From contig NZ_RXZI01000005.1 of the NCBI RefSeq assembly GCF_021991925.1, forward strand, positions 124,001 to 188,000: DNA of 64,000 bases, given 5' to 3'. The stretch is from Sutcliffiella horikoshii (GTDB lineage Bacteria; Bacillota; Bacilli; Bacillales; Bacillaceae_I). The notes below the pieces were generated by a model. It did not search any database. It was given only the letters and a program-made list of their open reading frames with translations, and had not been told where the DNA came from. Each line of letters begins with the position of its first letter. The first letter of the stretch is position 1. Positions 45,780 to 56,332 of the stretch are shown one piece after another. The position numbers and the translations under genes were made by a program.

Positions 45780-47303
45780 ATGCAACTTAGATGGAAACTT
45801 ACGTTTTTTCTTTTGGCTCTCTTAGTTATAGTGAGTGCCATAACTATATATTTAATAAATTCAACAAAGCCAGTATCTACTGATTCGAACCCAGAAAAGC
45901 AATCGGAAGTCGTGGAGGAAGTAACAGATCACCCACCTAAAATTATTAATTTCACGCATACTTCATCAGATAAGAAGGAAGATGCTGTAGTAAGTGGAGA
46001 TGTAGAACTCCAAGTAGAAGCAAAGGATGATAACTCAATCAATAAAGTTAAATTTTATTCTAGCAATGGCGGCTACTTAATTGGCGAAAAGACAGAAGCG
46101 CCTTACACCATCAATTGGGCAACAGATCCCTGGGTGGAAAACGGGGAGCAGATATTGAAAGTGGTTGTTTACGATAGTGCCGGACAAAAGGCGGAAGTAA
46201 CGAAAAAGGTAATCGTAGAAAATAAAGAAGAAGAGGAAGCGGATTACAAAATGGTCGGCTATTATGCCGGATGGGCCAGTTATTCCGGTTTCCACGTTAC
46301 CGACATTGATGCTAGTAAACTGACACATATCAACTACGCATTTGCTAATGTTTCAGATGATGGAGAGATAGTAGTCGGCGACCCATCAATCGATCATGAA
46401 AACTTCAAGCAGCTACAACAGCTAAAGAAGCAGCACCCTCATTTAAAAACGATGATTTCTGTGGGTGGTTGGACTTGGTCGAAGAATTTCTCCGACGCAG
46501 CGGCTTCAGAAGATTCAAGAGCTAGGTTTGCAGAAAGTGTTCGACTATTTATGTTAGAACATGGCTTTGATGGAGTGGATCTGGACTGGGAGTACCCAGT
46601 AAGCGGGGGACATCCTGATAATGTGAACCGTCCCGAGGATAAGCGTAATTATACACTTTTACTTAAAAAGATCAGGGAAACCTTGAACGAGCAAGAAAAG
46701 AAGGATGGCAAAGAGTATTTGTTAACAATTGCTACTGGGGCGAGTAAGTCTCACGCAGCGAACATGGAGCTATCAGAACTTCATCAATATGTCGATTATA
46801 TTCAGTTGATGACCTATGACATCAATGGGGAATGGGATGAATTGACCGGTTTGAATGCGCCATTGTATCCAGATCCTAATAGTGCCTTCAGTTGGCAGTG
46901 GAGTGTGCAAGACGGGATAGAAACCTATATGGAAAGTGGTGTGCCGGCAGATAAGCTGGTAATGGGAATGCCGTTCTATGGGAGGGTGTTCCATGATGCA
47001 GATGCTGCGAACAACGGCTTGTATCAGTCGTTCAATGGAGGTACATCGTTTAGCTATGCCAAGCTTGATTCGGATTACATCAATAAGAACGGCTTTGAGC
47101 GTTATTGGATAGAAGAGACAAAGGTACCAATCCTTTATGATGGCAATACGTTCATCAGTTATGATGATGAAGAATCGATCGTGAAGAAAACAGAATTCCT
47201 GAAAGCTAATGGGCTTGGTGGAGCGATGATGTGGGAGTTGAGTCAGGATCCAGATAGAGTACTATTGGAACGAATTTTTTCTGAGTTGAGTGGAGATGAA
47301 TAA
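45780..47303 (+). CDS. GH18 chitinase with signal anchor and Ig-like domain
   Basis: A secreted or membrane-anchored glycoside hydrolase 18. The 507-residue protein has an N-terminal signal or anchor (about 5-27), an acidic linker, a bacterial Ig-like domain (about 52-148, PPKIINFTHTSS...VKFYSSNGGYLIGE), and a GH18 catalytic domain from about 157. The active-site signature FDGVDLDWEYP has the catalytic Glu at 271, and SVGGWTWSKNFSDAAAS is the second conserved strand. Chitin is the likely substrate. Absence of a clear signal-peptidase site next to the anchor leaves attachment to the membrane open. The gene stands alone between two terminators. Confidence 0.92.
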   Translation: MQLRWKLTFFLLALLVIVSAITIYLINSTKPVSTDSNPEKQSEVVEEVTDHPPKIINFTHTSSDKKEDAVVSGDVELQVEAKDDNSINKVKFYSSNGGYLIGEKTEAPYTINWATDPWVENGEQILKVVVYDSAGQKAEVTKKVIVENKEEEEADYKMVGYYAGWASYSGFHVTDIDASKLTHINYAFANVSDDGEIVVGDPSIDHENFKQLQQLKKQHPHLKTMISVGGWTWSKNFSDAAASEDSRARFAESVRLFMLEHGFDGVDLDWEYPVSGGHPDNVNRPEDKRNYTLLLKKIRETLNEQEKKDGKEYLLTIATGASKSHAANMELSELHQYVDYIQLMTYDINGEWDELTGLNAPLYPDPNSAFSWQWSVQDGIETYMESGVPADKLVMGMPFYGRVFHDADAANNGLYQSFNGGTSFSYAKLDSDYINKNGFERYWIEETKVPILYDGNTFISYDDEESIVKKTEFLKANGLGGAMMWELSQDPDRVLLERIFSELSGDE

Positions 47304-47336
47304 ATAGAAAAATTATAGATTGAAGCTATAGTATTC

Positions 47337-47370
47337 AATAAAAAACGCACCCTAAGGTGTGTTTTTTATT
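47337..47370. terminator. Terminator after the chitinase gene
   Basis: AATAAAAAACGCACC pairs with GGTGTGTTTTTTATT over 15 bp (one wobble), loop CTAA. The A-run and T-run make it usable in both directions. Confidence 0.9.
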
Positions 47371-47452
47371 GTAAAAGAATCCTGAATATACATTGCCTAA
47401 TATCGGGAGTTTAAGCCTGATAGGAAAAAAGGTTCATTATTTTCAGAATAAA

Positions 47453-47609
47453 AAGAAAACGATTGCGCAGGTTAAAATCATCGTGTTAATATAAATTTGG
47501 AGTTCACAACTATGGAAAAAATGCTAACGTTTGCACAAATTGCAAAACTAGAGTGTTAGGAAGTGATATTAAAAAGACTTGTTTTTGGTTTAATATGAAA
47601 GCGTTTGCA
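47453..47609 (+). promoter_or_regulatory. Three cre-like sites upstream of the amylase gene
   Basis: ATGAAAGCGTTTGCA (47595-47609) matches the CcpA cre consensus perfectly, ATGCTAACGTTTGCA (47521-47535) at 14 of 15, and AAGAAAACGATTGCG (47453-47467) at 13 of 15. The best site lies 27 bp before the amylase start. Strong catabolite repression by CcpA is expected. Otherwise this 330-bp gap holds only the chitinase terminator. Confidence 0.85.
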
Positions 47610-47623
47610 CAAATCTTAAATGA

Positions 47624-49186
<1,563 letters not shown>

Positions 49187-49214
49187 AGGTTGGATAAGAG
49201 AGAAGGGTTTCTAT

Positions 49215-49859
49215 ATGGTGAACATTACGCTGCTCCATGCAGAGCTTATAAATCATTCATATAACCTCTGTAAATTAGAGGGCTATGTGAGAATGCATAG
49301 CACAATCGATAACGAGCAACTGATGATAAACTACTCTATAGGTGGGAATGATAGATCCATTCCTTATACAAAAGTAATGGTAATGGATAATTTTGAAGTC
49401 GTTAAGTTTGTGGACTTTATAGTAAAACAGTCTGGACTGGTTTCTGAAGGTTTTTCATTTCGATTAAGCTTTCCTTCTTCCTATATGACGGATGCTTATT
49501 ATATTGGGGGGAGACATGGGGAAATTATCATGGAAAATACAAAAATTAAGCATCATCAATTATACCTACATCATGACAATCTTACTGGAACGGTTATAAT
49601 TAAGTCTTCATTAAGCAATAAAAAGGTTCGGTTTGTTTGCTTTAATGAAAGTCACTCCATTACGGCGGAAGCTATATTCAGAGAATGTATCCCATATAGT
49701 GAAAATGAAGTTTGGGAATACAGTCTTGTTCTTACTGAGGATAACCTAAGCCATGACTGGTCCTTCTATGTTGAACTATTGGAATCCAATGCTTCTTCCA
49801 GAGATGATAACTTTATTCGCTATTATAAGCTATGGGAGCAAGTCCCTCGGCCAATGTAG
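49215..49859 (+). CDS. Unrecognised protein with CBM21-like C-terminal half
   Basis: A 214-residue protein without signal peptide or membrane segment, starting 28 nt after the amylase stop with no terminator between, so probably co-transcribed. The C-terminal half (about 115-205) reads GTVIIKSSLSNKKVRFVCF ... EVWEYSLVL ... WSFYVELLES ... DDNFIRYYKL, which follows the pattern of CBM21 starch/glycogen-binding modules (VxVKN..KxVxVR ... F.I.L ... DNNxGxNY). The N-terminal half is unlike anything I recognise but may be a second beta-sandwich. A cytoplasmic glucan-binding role is inferred from pattern and neighbour only. Confidence 0.6.
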   Translation: MVNITLLHAELINHSYNLCKLEGYVRMHSTIDNEQLMINYSIGGNDRSIPYTKVMVMDNFEVVKFVDFIVKQSGLVSEGFSFRLSFPSSYMTDAYYIGGRHGEIIMENTKIKHHQLYLHHDNLTGTVIIKSSLSNKKVRFVCFNESHSITAEAIFRECIPYSENEVWEYSLVLTEDNLSHDWSFYVELLESNASSRDDNFIRYYKLWEQVPRPM

Positions 49860-49953
49860 AATCTTTCCATTGGAAAAGTTAATATTGGTCAAGATTTGGG
49901 TGGTTGGTACGGTCTTACTACTCATATCAACTCTGTAATAATCTCTAAAAAAA

Positions 49954-49989
49954 CTAAAATACACGTATCTCCATATACGTGTATTTTAG
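49954..49989. terminator. Bidirectional terminator between convergent genes
   Basis: A perfect 15-bp stem CTAAAATACACGTAT/ATACGTGTATTTTAG with a 6-nt loop lies between the carbohydrate-binding-like gene and the convergent lipase gene. Confidence 0.88.
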
Positions 49990-49990
49990 T

Positions 49991-52084
49991 CTACGAGATT
50001 GTACCTCGTTCCACTTGTTCTTGAAGTATCCCCATGTTTTGTTTTACCTTTTTTGAAACCTCAACCAATACATCAATACTAACTGCCTGCTGAGAAGAAA
50101 GCTGATGTATGATATCTGCAAAAAGAATTTCCATTTCTTTAAGAATATTAATAGAAGCAAGGTTGTAGAGATGGACGTTATAAAAATTGTTGTTACTGAA
50201 TATCGCGCTATCCAAATAAGGTTTAAAATTTGTTAAAAGATTAGGATAACCAAGAATCAATTGATTTAGGCCTTTACGTATTCCTCTAATGGTGGAAGCC
50301 AGTTCATCAATGGGTTCTAAAGAAGTGTACACTTTGCTTTTTACTTGATCATCGAAATCAGAAAATAAACCAATAAGTTTCCCAGTCAACGTTCCATTAA
50401 AAGCAAAGTGGGTTGCTCCCTTTATAGAAGTACTAATTGTATCAAGTGAACCTTCGATAGCAAAGGTGAGTACATGTAATTTGCTCAGAAGTGGAATCAA
50501 CATCCCGTGACTTAAAGTGGAAAATCTAGAAAAAGCGAGTTCTACATGGGCTTCCTTTAGTTTCATTTTCATCAGGAGATAAGGGGATTGTTCAAGGTTG
50601 TAAGTATTGGTATGTTGCACACCGTCAATTCCGAGTAAAGCACCACCGTTATTACGGATCGCTTGTCCTAAAGATTGATCCCTTTTATCAAAGGCTTCTG
50701 AAACATCTATGACCTGTTTTTTGAATTCAGCTATATTTGTGAGTAGTTTCTCTCTGTTTCCATTCACGATACCATAATGTGCCCTAAGTTCACCGACTAC
50801 TGCATCATACCAAGCTTCTTGGCCGCCCTGGAAGAGTTCTGGTATCAAATCCATGACGATGGAGTGAAGGATGTTTGTTAAACCATCTACATCCTCGCGT
50901 AGCTCGTTCAATTGTCGACGTGCTTCCCCGAAAACTGTTTCTACACTAACATTCTTATTAAAAAGAAACTCAAGTAGCTCGGCAGGAGGGGAGTTTAATA
51001 CATAATTCAGCGATCTGCATCTTACTTCGGCTAGGTCCAGTAGAATTATGAGCCGGTCAATTTCCGATTTCAGTCGATTGGAGACCGCTGCAATATTTCG
51101 AAATAAAGGGTCCCCTACAAGATTGTTAAACATATCTTCAAATTGTTCCTGTAATATTTTCATCCGTTGGTACAAGTTATTACCTTCATGCTCTACGATA
51201 TCAACAGAATTACCCATATAACTGCTGGCAAGCTCCAATCTTTCCGTAACAACACTGCTTAGGGCATCTGCTAATACAACTAATTGTTCCTTACTGATTT
51301 CTATTCTCTCAGAGTTTCCTCCATATAGGGGGGCACCCGTCCAAATACTCGTTACAATATGCGAGTCGGCATCAATATAAATCTTTCCATAACCAGGCTG
51401 TCCTTTAATACCGATTTCATAATATTGTGTTCCTTCACTGTTACGAAGATATCCCGTGTGGTTGGTTCCAAGCATTGCAAAATCAGGGATACCGTTGTAT
51501 ATTTCATGACGGTGGCCAGGAATTCTATCTAGATTGAGCGCCATTAAAGTCTGTGTGAGGGCATCATAGGTGCTGAAATAGTTTGTTATGTTGTCATAAG
51601 TTTCATTAGGGTCCAACATTCCTTCTGGTAACAAGGCAGGGTTAAGCGTTATAGCATTGACCTCCGGATTTTCAATTGCAACAGCAGCAACAAGGGCACC
51701 TCCTAATGAATTACCTGTGATGGAGGTGACGCCTCCAACATCTTTGTATCTCTCCTGCATTTTATTAAAATACATTCTTGCTTCTTCCAGTTGGGTTGGA
51801 GTAAGTTTACTTAATAATTGTACATCGGTTTTTATATCAGCTAACTGATTGGTATCAGTTCCAACATATGCTATTGTAATTTCTTTATTTGCTTGGTTAA
51901 CAACAGTGAGTGCATCTAAACCTGATGAATTTCCATAACTAGTGTCTAGTATACGAAATGACTGACCGTTTACTGAAATTTCACTACCTCTATCTAGAGC
52001 TAAATAACTGTGGTAACCTGCTAACTCAACAAGATCAATATCGCGAGTGAAACTTTTATTGACATCTTTATCCAGTGTTGTCAT
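49991..52084 (-). CDS. Two-domain protein: N-terminal lipase, C-terminal LXG-like helical region
   Basis: A 697-residue protein resembling the SA1320 family of Staphylococcus. Residues about 1-260 form an alpha/beta hydrolase of class-3-lipase type: AGYHSYLALDRGSEI, then ITIAYVGTDTN, and the nucleophile elbow TGNSLGGALVAAV with Ser126; His in HRHEIYNG or NHTGYLRN could complete the triad. Residues about 270-697 are long amphipathic helices resembling LXG-type secretion domains. There is no signal peptide. A lipase head with an LXG-like tail is the reverse domain order of the S. aureus type VII lipase toxin TslA. The lipoprotein gene just upstream may be its immunity partner. AGGGTGGG precedes the ATG. 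The secretion role is an inference. Confidence 0.75.
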   Translation of the reverse strand: MTTLDKDVNKSFTRDIDLVELAGYHSYLALDRGSEISVNGQSFRILDTSYGNSSGLDALTVVNQANKEITIAYVGTDTNQLADIKTDVQLLSKLTPTQLEEARMYFNKMQERYKDVGGVTSITGNSLGGALVAAVAIENPEVNAITLNPALLPEGMLDPNETYDNITNYFSTYDALTQTLMALNLDRIPGHRHEIYNGIPDFAMLGTNHTGYLRNSEGTQYYEIGIKGQPGYGKIYIDADSHIVTSIWTGAPLYGGNSERIEISKEQLVVLADALSSVVTERLELASSYMGNSVDIVEHEGNNLYQRMKILQEQFEDMFNNLVGDPLFRNIAAVSNRLKSEIDRLIILLDLAEVRCRSLNYVLNSPPAELLEFLFNKNVSVETVFGEARRQLNELREDVDGLTNILHSIVMDLIPELFQGGQEAWYDAVVGELRAHYGIVNGNREKLLTNIAEFKKQVIDVSEAFDKRDQSLGQAIRNNGGALLGIDGVQHTNTYNLEQSPYLLMKMKLKEAHVELAFSRFSTLSHGMLIPLLSKLHVLTFAIEGSLDTISTSIKGATHFAFNGTLTGKLIGLFSDFDDQVKSKVYTSLEPIDELASTIRGIRKGLNQLILGYPNLLTNFKPYLDSAIFSNNNFYNVHLYNLASINILKEMEILFADIIHQLSSQQAVSIDVLVEVSKKVKQNMGILQEQVERGTIS

Positions 52085-52098
52085 TAAATATTCCCACC

Positions 52099-53040
52099 CT
52101 ATTCTTTTATAATATCGTTTGGATATGAACGTTCTAATGAATTATCTTTTGCTCCTACTGCTGTCGTTTTGTTAATCATATTATCATTTAAAATAATGCT
52201 ATAAGCCCCTTTTGGGATCCCATCCATCTCTTCTATTTCTGTTACGATTTGATTGAATATTTCTTCATCTGGTTCCGATTTCTCCTCTTCCATATACAAA
52301 TAAATAGTAAATAGTATTGAATCTGGGGAATACGGGTTTTGCTCAATAATGGTTTTCCAATCTGATTTTGATATTTCTTGGTTATTCATGTATTCATTAA
52401 ATAGGAAGTCAAGAGAATTACCCATTGTACTTGCGTAATAATGGGTAGTGCTATAACCTGTTGCACGAACACTTTTTAATGCTTCTTGAGTAATGCCTAT
52501 TATTGGTTTGGACTCAACAGTTTCTTCAAGATAGTTTTCTAATTTGGTAATTTCCTCTTGAAAGATCATTGCATAAAGTCCGGTTTTAATAGCATTCTCC
52601 ACTTGCCCCTCTTGAGACCACACATTATCACTGAGAACTTTTCTCTGCTCTACATCAATTGGAACAATGGCATACGTATAAAAATGGGGTTCTCCAACCG
52701 ATTCTACGAAAACTGTAGCGCCATCAACCGCCCCCACCATATTATGTACAATCACTTCTGTCTTGTACTTTTCTAGAAAGAATTTCTCCACAGCCTCTGT
52801 GATTTCTTCTTTATTTTCCTGGGCTATTTTATCGGTTTTTTCTCCATTTCTAAGGGTGTAACCTTCACCTGTGTAATCTTGAACTCGGACTAATCTGTCA
52901 TCAGAATTTTGATTATCAACGTTTGTTGTTTCAGTTTGTTCATTTCCTTCATTGGCGTTTGTTTGATTCATATTTCCGCACCCACCTAACATTAGTGATA
53001 GACCTATACTTCCAATTAATAATCTATTGTTTAATTTCAC
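52099..53040 (-). CDS. Lipoprotein, DUF1672-like, partner of the lipase gene
   Basis: A 313-residue predicted lipoprotein. GTG at 53040 follows GGGAGG by 8 nt and starts a signal peptide with lipobox LGGC (Cys21); a longer in-frame extension lacks a ribosome site. After a Asn/Gln/Thr-rich linker there is a soluble domain of about 250 residues (VQDYTGEGYTLRNGEKTDKI; YYASTMGNSLDFLFNEYM) that I associate with DUF1672, a staphylococcal family found beside SA1320-type lipases. It ends 14 nt before the lipase gene, so they form one operon. An outer-face lipoprotein suits an immunity role against a secreted lipase, by analogy with TilA of S. aureus. Family identification is from memory. Confidence 0.7.
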   Translation of the reverse strand: MKLNNRLLIGSIGLSLMLGGCGNMNQTNANEGNEQTETTNVDNQNSDDRLVRVQDYTGEGYTLRNGEKTDKIAQENKEEITEAVEKFFLEKYKTEVIVHNMVGAVDGATVFVESVGEPHFYTYAIVPIDVEQRKVLSDNVWSQEGQVENAIKTGLYAMIFQEEITKLENYLEETVESKPIIGITQEALKSVRATGYSTTHYYASTMGNSLDFLFNEYMNNQEISKSDWKTIIEQNPYSPDSILFTIYLYMEEEKSEPDEEIFNQIVTEIEEMDGIPKGAYSIILNDNMINKTTAVGAKDNSLERSYPNDIIKE

Positions 53041-53320
53041 GTTATTGTCCTCCCAAGTGGATGTTATACATTCACCTAATTCTAACTGATAGTGTTCTTT
53101 AATAAAATACAGGATGGTCAAAAGTTACCTAAATAATGTAAAATGGGAGATTGGTAGCAGGAACGAGCCAACTAATTAATTGGATATTGATGTTTTTCAT
53201 GGAAGAAAGTCCTACTGTTTGTAAAAATACCCCAATTAACAAATATTAATCTCACATTTCATCAAATTTTCAGGGTGAAATCGTTTCCCACTTCCGAAGA
53301 ATTATATAATAGGTTAGTAA

Positions 53321-53376
53321 CTTAAGAAATTCTTAAGAAAATACTTCAATAATACTTAAGATTTACCATATATGAT
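53321..53376 (+). promoter_or_regulatory. Response-regulator direct repeats and -10 box
   Basis: CTTAAGA occurs at 53321, 53332 and 53355, with a degenerate CTTCAAT at 53344, so the spacing is 11-12 bp, typical of OmpR/PhoP-family tandem binding. TATGAT (53371-53376) follows, with no good -35, as expected for an activated promoter. The rest of the gap from 53041 is AT-rich and without a gene. Confidence 0.7.
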
Positions 53377-53418
53377 GTGTACATAGAGAAAGAATGGTAA
53401 GTGGGAGAAGGGTGAGAG

Positions 53419-54111
53419 ATGGCGAACTATACGGTATTGGTAGTGGATGATGAGAAGGAAATAAGAGATGCAATTGAAATCTATTTGAAAAATGAAGGTG
53501 TTAGGGTCTTAAAAGCTCAAGATGGTGTGGAAGCGTTAGAAATGCTTCATGAAAATGAAGTGCATCTAATTTTACTAGATGTGATGATGCCAAGGCTCGA
53601 TGGGATATCTGCGACGCACAGGATTCGCGAAGAGAAGAACATTCCAATCATCATCTTAAGTGCAAAAAGTGAGGATACCGATAAAATTCTTGGGCTGCAG
53701 GTCGGAGCGGATGATTATGTAACAAAGCCGTTCAATCCGATGGAGCTTGTCGCAAGGGTGAAATCGCAGCTCAGGAGGTATGTCACACTTGGAACGTTTG
53801 AAGGAATTAAAAAAGTGATTGATCTGAATGGCCTGACCATTGATAAAGAATTGAAGGAAGTTACGGTTCAAGGAGATCCGGTCAAATTGACGCCGATTGA
53901 ATATAAAATAGTGGAGCTGCTGATGACCAATGCCGGCCGGGTATTTTCCATCAATGATATATACGAGCGGGTTTGGAAAGAACCTGGCTACAATGCGGAA
54001 AATACAGTGGCGGTACATATTCGCAAAATTAGAGAGAAGATAGAGATAGATCCGAAAAATCCAAGATATTTAAAGGTGGTATGGGGGATTGGGTACAAGA
54101 TGGAGAAATAG
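53419..54111 (+). CDS. OmpR/VanR-type response regulator
   Basis: A 230-residue response regulator: receiver (1-120) with phosphoacceptor Asp54 in LILLDVMMPRLDG, Lys in DDYVTKPFNPMELVARV, and a C-terminal winged helix (about 135-228) ending HIRKIREKIEIDPKNPRYLKV. It is closest in style to VanR-like Bacillus regulators. It overlaps the kinase gene. CTTAAGA direct repeats in front suggest autoregulation. The stimulus is unknown. Confidence 0.92.
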   Translation: MANYTVLVVDDEKEIRDAIEIYLKNEGVRVLKAQDGVEALEMLHENEVHLILLDVMMPRLDGISATHRIREEKNIPIIILSAKSEDTDKILGLQVGADDYVTKPFNPMELVARVKSQLRRYVTLGTFEGIKKVIDLNGLTIDKELKEVTVQGDPVKLTPIEYKIVELLMTNAGRVFSINDIYERVWKEPGYNAENTVAVHIRKIREKIEIDPKNPRYLKVVWGIGYKMEK

Positions 54112-56332
54112 AATAATGGCTTTTATAATGGCGCTAGTTTTTGTTTGTGCGTTAAGTGGAAGCTTTTATTTTATCAATAACTTAGAACGATTTGGACAGA
54201 AAAATTATTTTGAAACAGATGAGTTCCATAGTGAGCTTGACGGATATGCAAACACTTTAATTAGAAGCGAACAACTTGGAACTATGTCAGTAGAAAGTGT
54301 AAAAGAAAAAATTACCGTTACCATGGAAGAAATAGAAGAACATCGATATGAGTACGGTTCATTGGACGCCCAGCTAGATAATATCCGCTATCAATATGAA
54401 GAAAGAATTCAACTAGCAGAAAACGGAGAATCTAGTGAGAATCCAGAGGAGGTAATAGCTGAAAGGGATGCAAAATTAGAGGATATTCGAAAAAATTTCT
54501 CAAGTGATGAGCATATAGAGAAGAAAATAAGAGAAGAAAAGGAAAAATTAGTGGATAATTACTTTAATGATGAGAGTAACTTCCCTCCCGTTTCATCTCT
54601 ATTTAACGATGAGATCTTATACTTTTTTGAACAAAACGGAGAGATTTATACCAATACAGATGCCCAAATTAATACATTAGAACAATTATTCAGTGAAAAC
54701 AACATGCAATATGTTACTAATTACACGATACATGGAGATAGGTATTTTCATTCATACAATTGGCCCTACGAGGATTGGTTGTACCAAGCACTGGCGGATG
54801 CAAGAGGTGATTTTAAAGGGAAGATTGGTGTGCCATCAGATCTTGCTTCCGATAGCCTATTGAAGACTTTAAAAACTAGTTATGAAGAGAATAGGACTTG
54901 GTTTTGGAGACTTGGGATAAGTTCACTGATTGCATTATTATTATGGTTTGTCACCATGTTGAAAATTATTTCTCTGCCATTGCAAGCGGCCAAGTGGCAA
55001 AACCTCTATGAAAAAATTCCGGTTGACCTTAGGATTGCAGCGGTGGGAGTCTCTACTTTTATATTATTGTTCAGTTTAATGTGGGTGCATGACTGCATTA
55101 ATCAATTGACATACAGCTTATCAACTGCATGGGCTACTGAATTAATAATTAGTATTCTAATCTCAGCATGCATGAGTTTACTAACTTACTACCAATTAAG
55201 ATATTTGATAGCAACCATGCGACATATGTCTGATTTTAAGGAAGCATGGACAAAAAGTGTGCTTCTTAGAGGATTAAGATTTTGTAAAAAGGTGAATAAA
55301 AAGCTCTTCCGTATCGTAAAAGAAGCATTCCTAAATACAACGACAGGCATCCAAGTGTTCATTCTCCTGGCAATAGTCTTTGGACTAGGATTAGGTTTCT
55401 TTATGATTTTTATCGATATAGCTTTCTTCCTGCTATATATCCTCTTCGCTGTTGTCATAGGAGTGCCAACGTTCATTCTTTTAATAAAGAGTATCGGTTA
55501 CTTCAATAAGATCTCCATCAAAACAGAGGAGATGGCATCAGGTAAATTAGGGGAGCCAATAGAAGTAAAGGGGAATTCCGTTCTGTCTAAAATGGCAGCA
55601 AACCTAAACGTATTGAATCAAGGGGTAAAGGTTTCTTTAAACGAGCAGGCAAAAAGTGAGCGCTTGAAAACGGAGCTGATTACAAATGTCAGTCATGATC
55701 TTCGGACACCGTTGACCTCCATAATCACTTACACGGAGCTTCTGAAGAAAAGCGACCTGACTGCTGATGATCGGTCCGCGTACCTTGAAATTATTGATAG
55801 GAAGTCACAACGTTTAAAAGGGTTAATGGAAGATTTATTTGAGGTATCAAAGATGGCAAGCGGGAATATCGAGCTTGTAAAAGAGCGTGTAGATTTAAAT
55901 CAGCTTCTTCAACAAGCCCTGGCGGAATATGATGATTCATTAAAGGAATCTAATCTGCAATTCCGTGTTGCCAATTCGGATAAACCTTTATATGCCATGG
56001 TGGATGGACAGAAAATGTGGCGAGTATTTGATAACTTAATTGGAAACATTGTGAAGTACTCATTGGAAAACTCACGTGTATATATACAAGTCCAACAATT
56101 TAATGATAAAGCAAAAATCACGTTTAAAAATGTATCAAAATACGAATTGAATGATCAAAGTGAGGAATTATACGAACGTTTTAAAAGAGGGGATACCTCA
56201 CGGAATACGGAAGGATCTGGCCTTGGTCTTGCGATAGCAAAATCCATCATCGACCTTCATGAAGGTAGTCTCGACATTGAAACTGATGGGGATTTATTCA
56301 AAGTGAATATCTGTTTGAGAGTGGTGGAATAA
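54089..56332 (+). CDS. Membrane sensor histidine kinase
   Basis: A 747-residue sensor. There is one N-terminal membrane helix (about 9-29), a coiled, acidic extracytoplasmic domain (about 30-270), several further helices (about 275-300, 313-335, 343-362, 405-460), a HAMP-like segment (about 465-515), the HisKA domain with His536 in NVSHDLRTPLTSIITYTELL, and the ATPase domain with GSGLGLAIAKSII. The many membrane segments are more than usual for VanS-like kinases. TTG 54089 overlaps the regulator by 23 nt and keeps RWRNRIM before the first helix; ATG 54116 with GGAG upstream is an alternative. Confidence 0.9.
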   Translation: MGTRWRNRIMAFIMALVFVCALSGSFYFINNLERFGQKNYFETDEFHSELDGYANTLIRSEQLGTMSVESVKEKITVTMEEIEEHRYEYGSLDAQLDNIRYQYEERIQLAENGESSENPEEVIAERDAKLEDIRKNFSSDEHIEKKIREEKEKLVDNYFNDESNFPPVSSLFNDEILYFFEQNGEIYTNTDAQINTLEQLFSENNMQYVTNYTIHGDRYFHSYNWPYEDWLYQALADARGDFKGKIGVPSDLASDSLLKTLKTSYEENRTWFWRLGISSLIALLLWFVTMLKIISLPLQAAKWQNLYEKIPVDLRIAAVGVSTFILLFSLMWVHDCINQLTYSLSTAWATELIISILISACMSLLTYYQLRYLIATMRHMSDFKEAWTKSVLLRGLRFCKKVNKKLFRIVKEAFLNTTTGIQVFILLAIVFGLGLGFFMIFIDIAFFLLYILFAVVIGVPTFILLIKSIGYFNKISIKTEEMASGKLGEPIEVKGNSVLSKMAANLNVLNQGVKVSLNEQAKSERLKTELITNVSHDLRTPLTSIITYTELLKKSDLTADDRSAYLEIIDRKSQRLKGLMEDLFEVSKMASGNIELVKERVDLNQLLQQALAEYDDSLKESNLQFRVANSDKPLYAMVDGQKMWRVFDNLIGNIVKYSLENSRVYIQVQQFNDKAKITFKNVSKYELNDQSEELYERFKRGDTSRNTEGSGLGLAIAKSIIDLHEGSLDIETDGDLFKVNICLRVVE

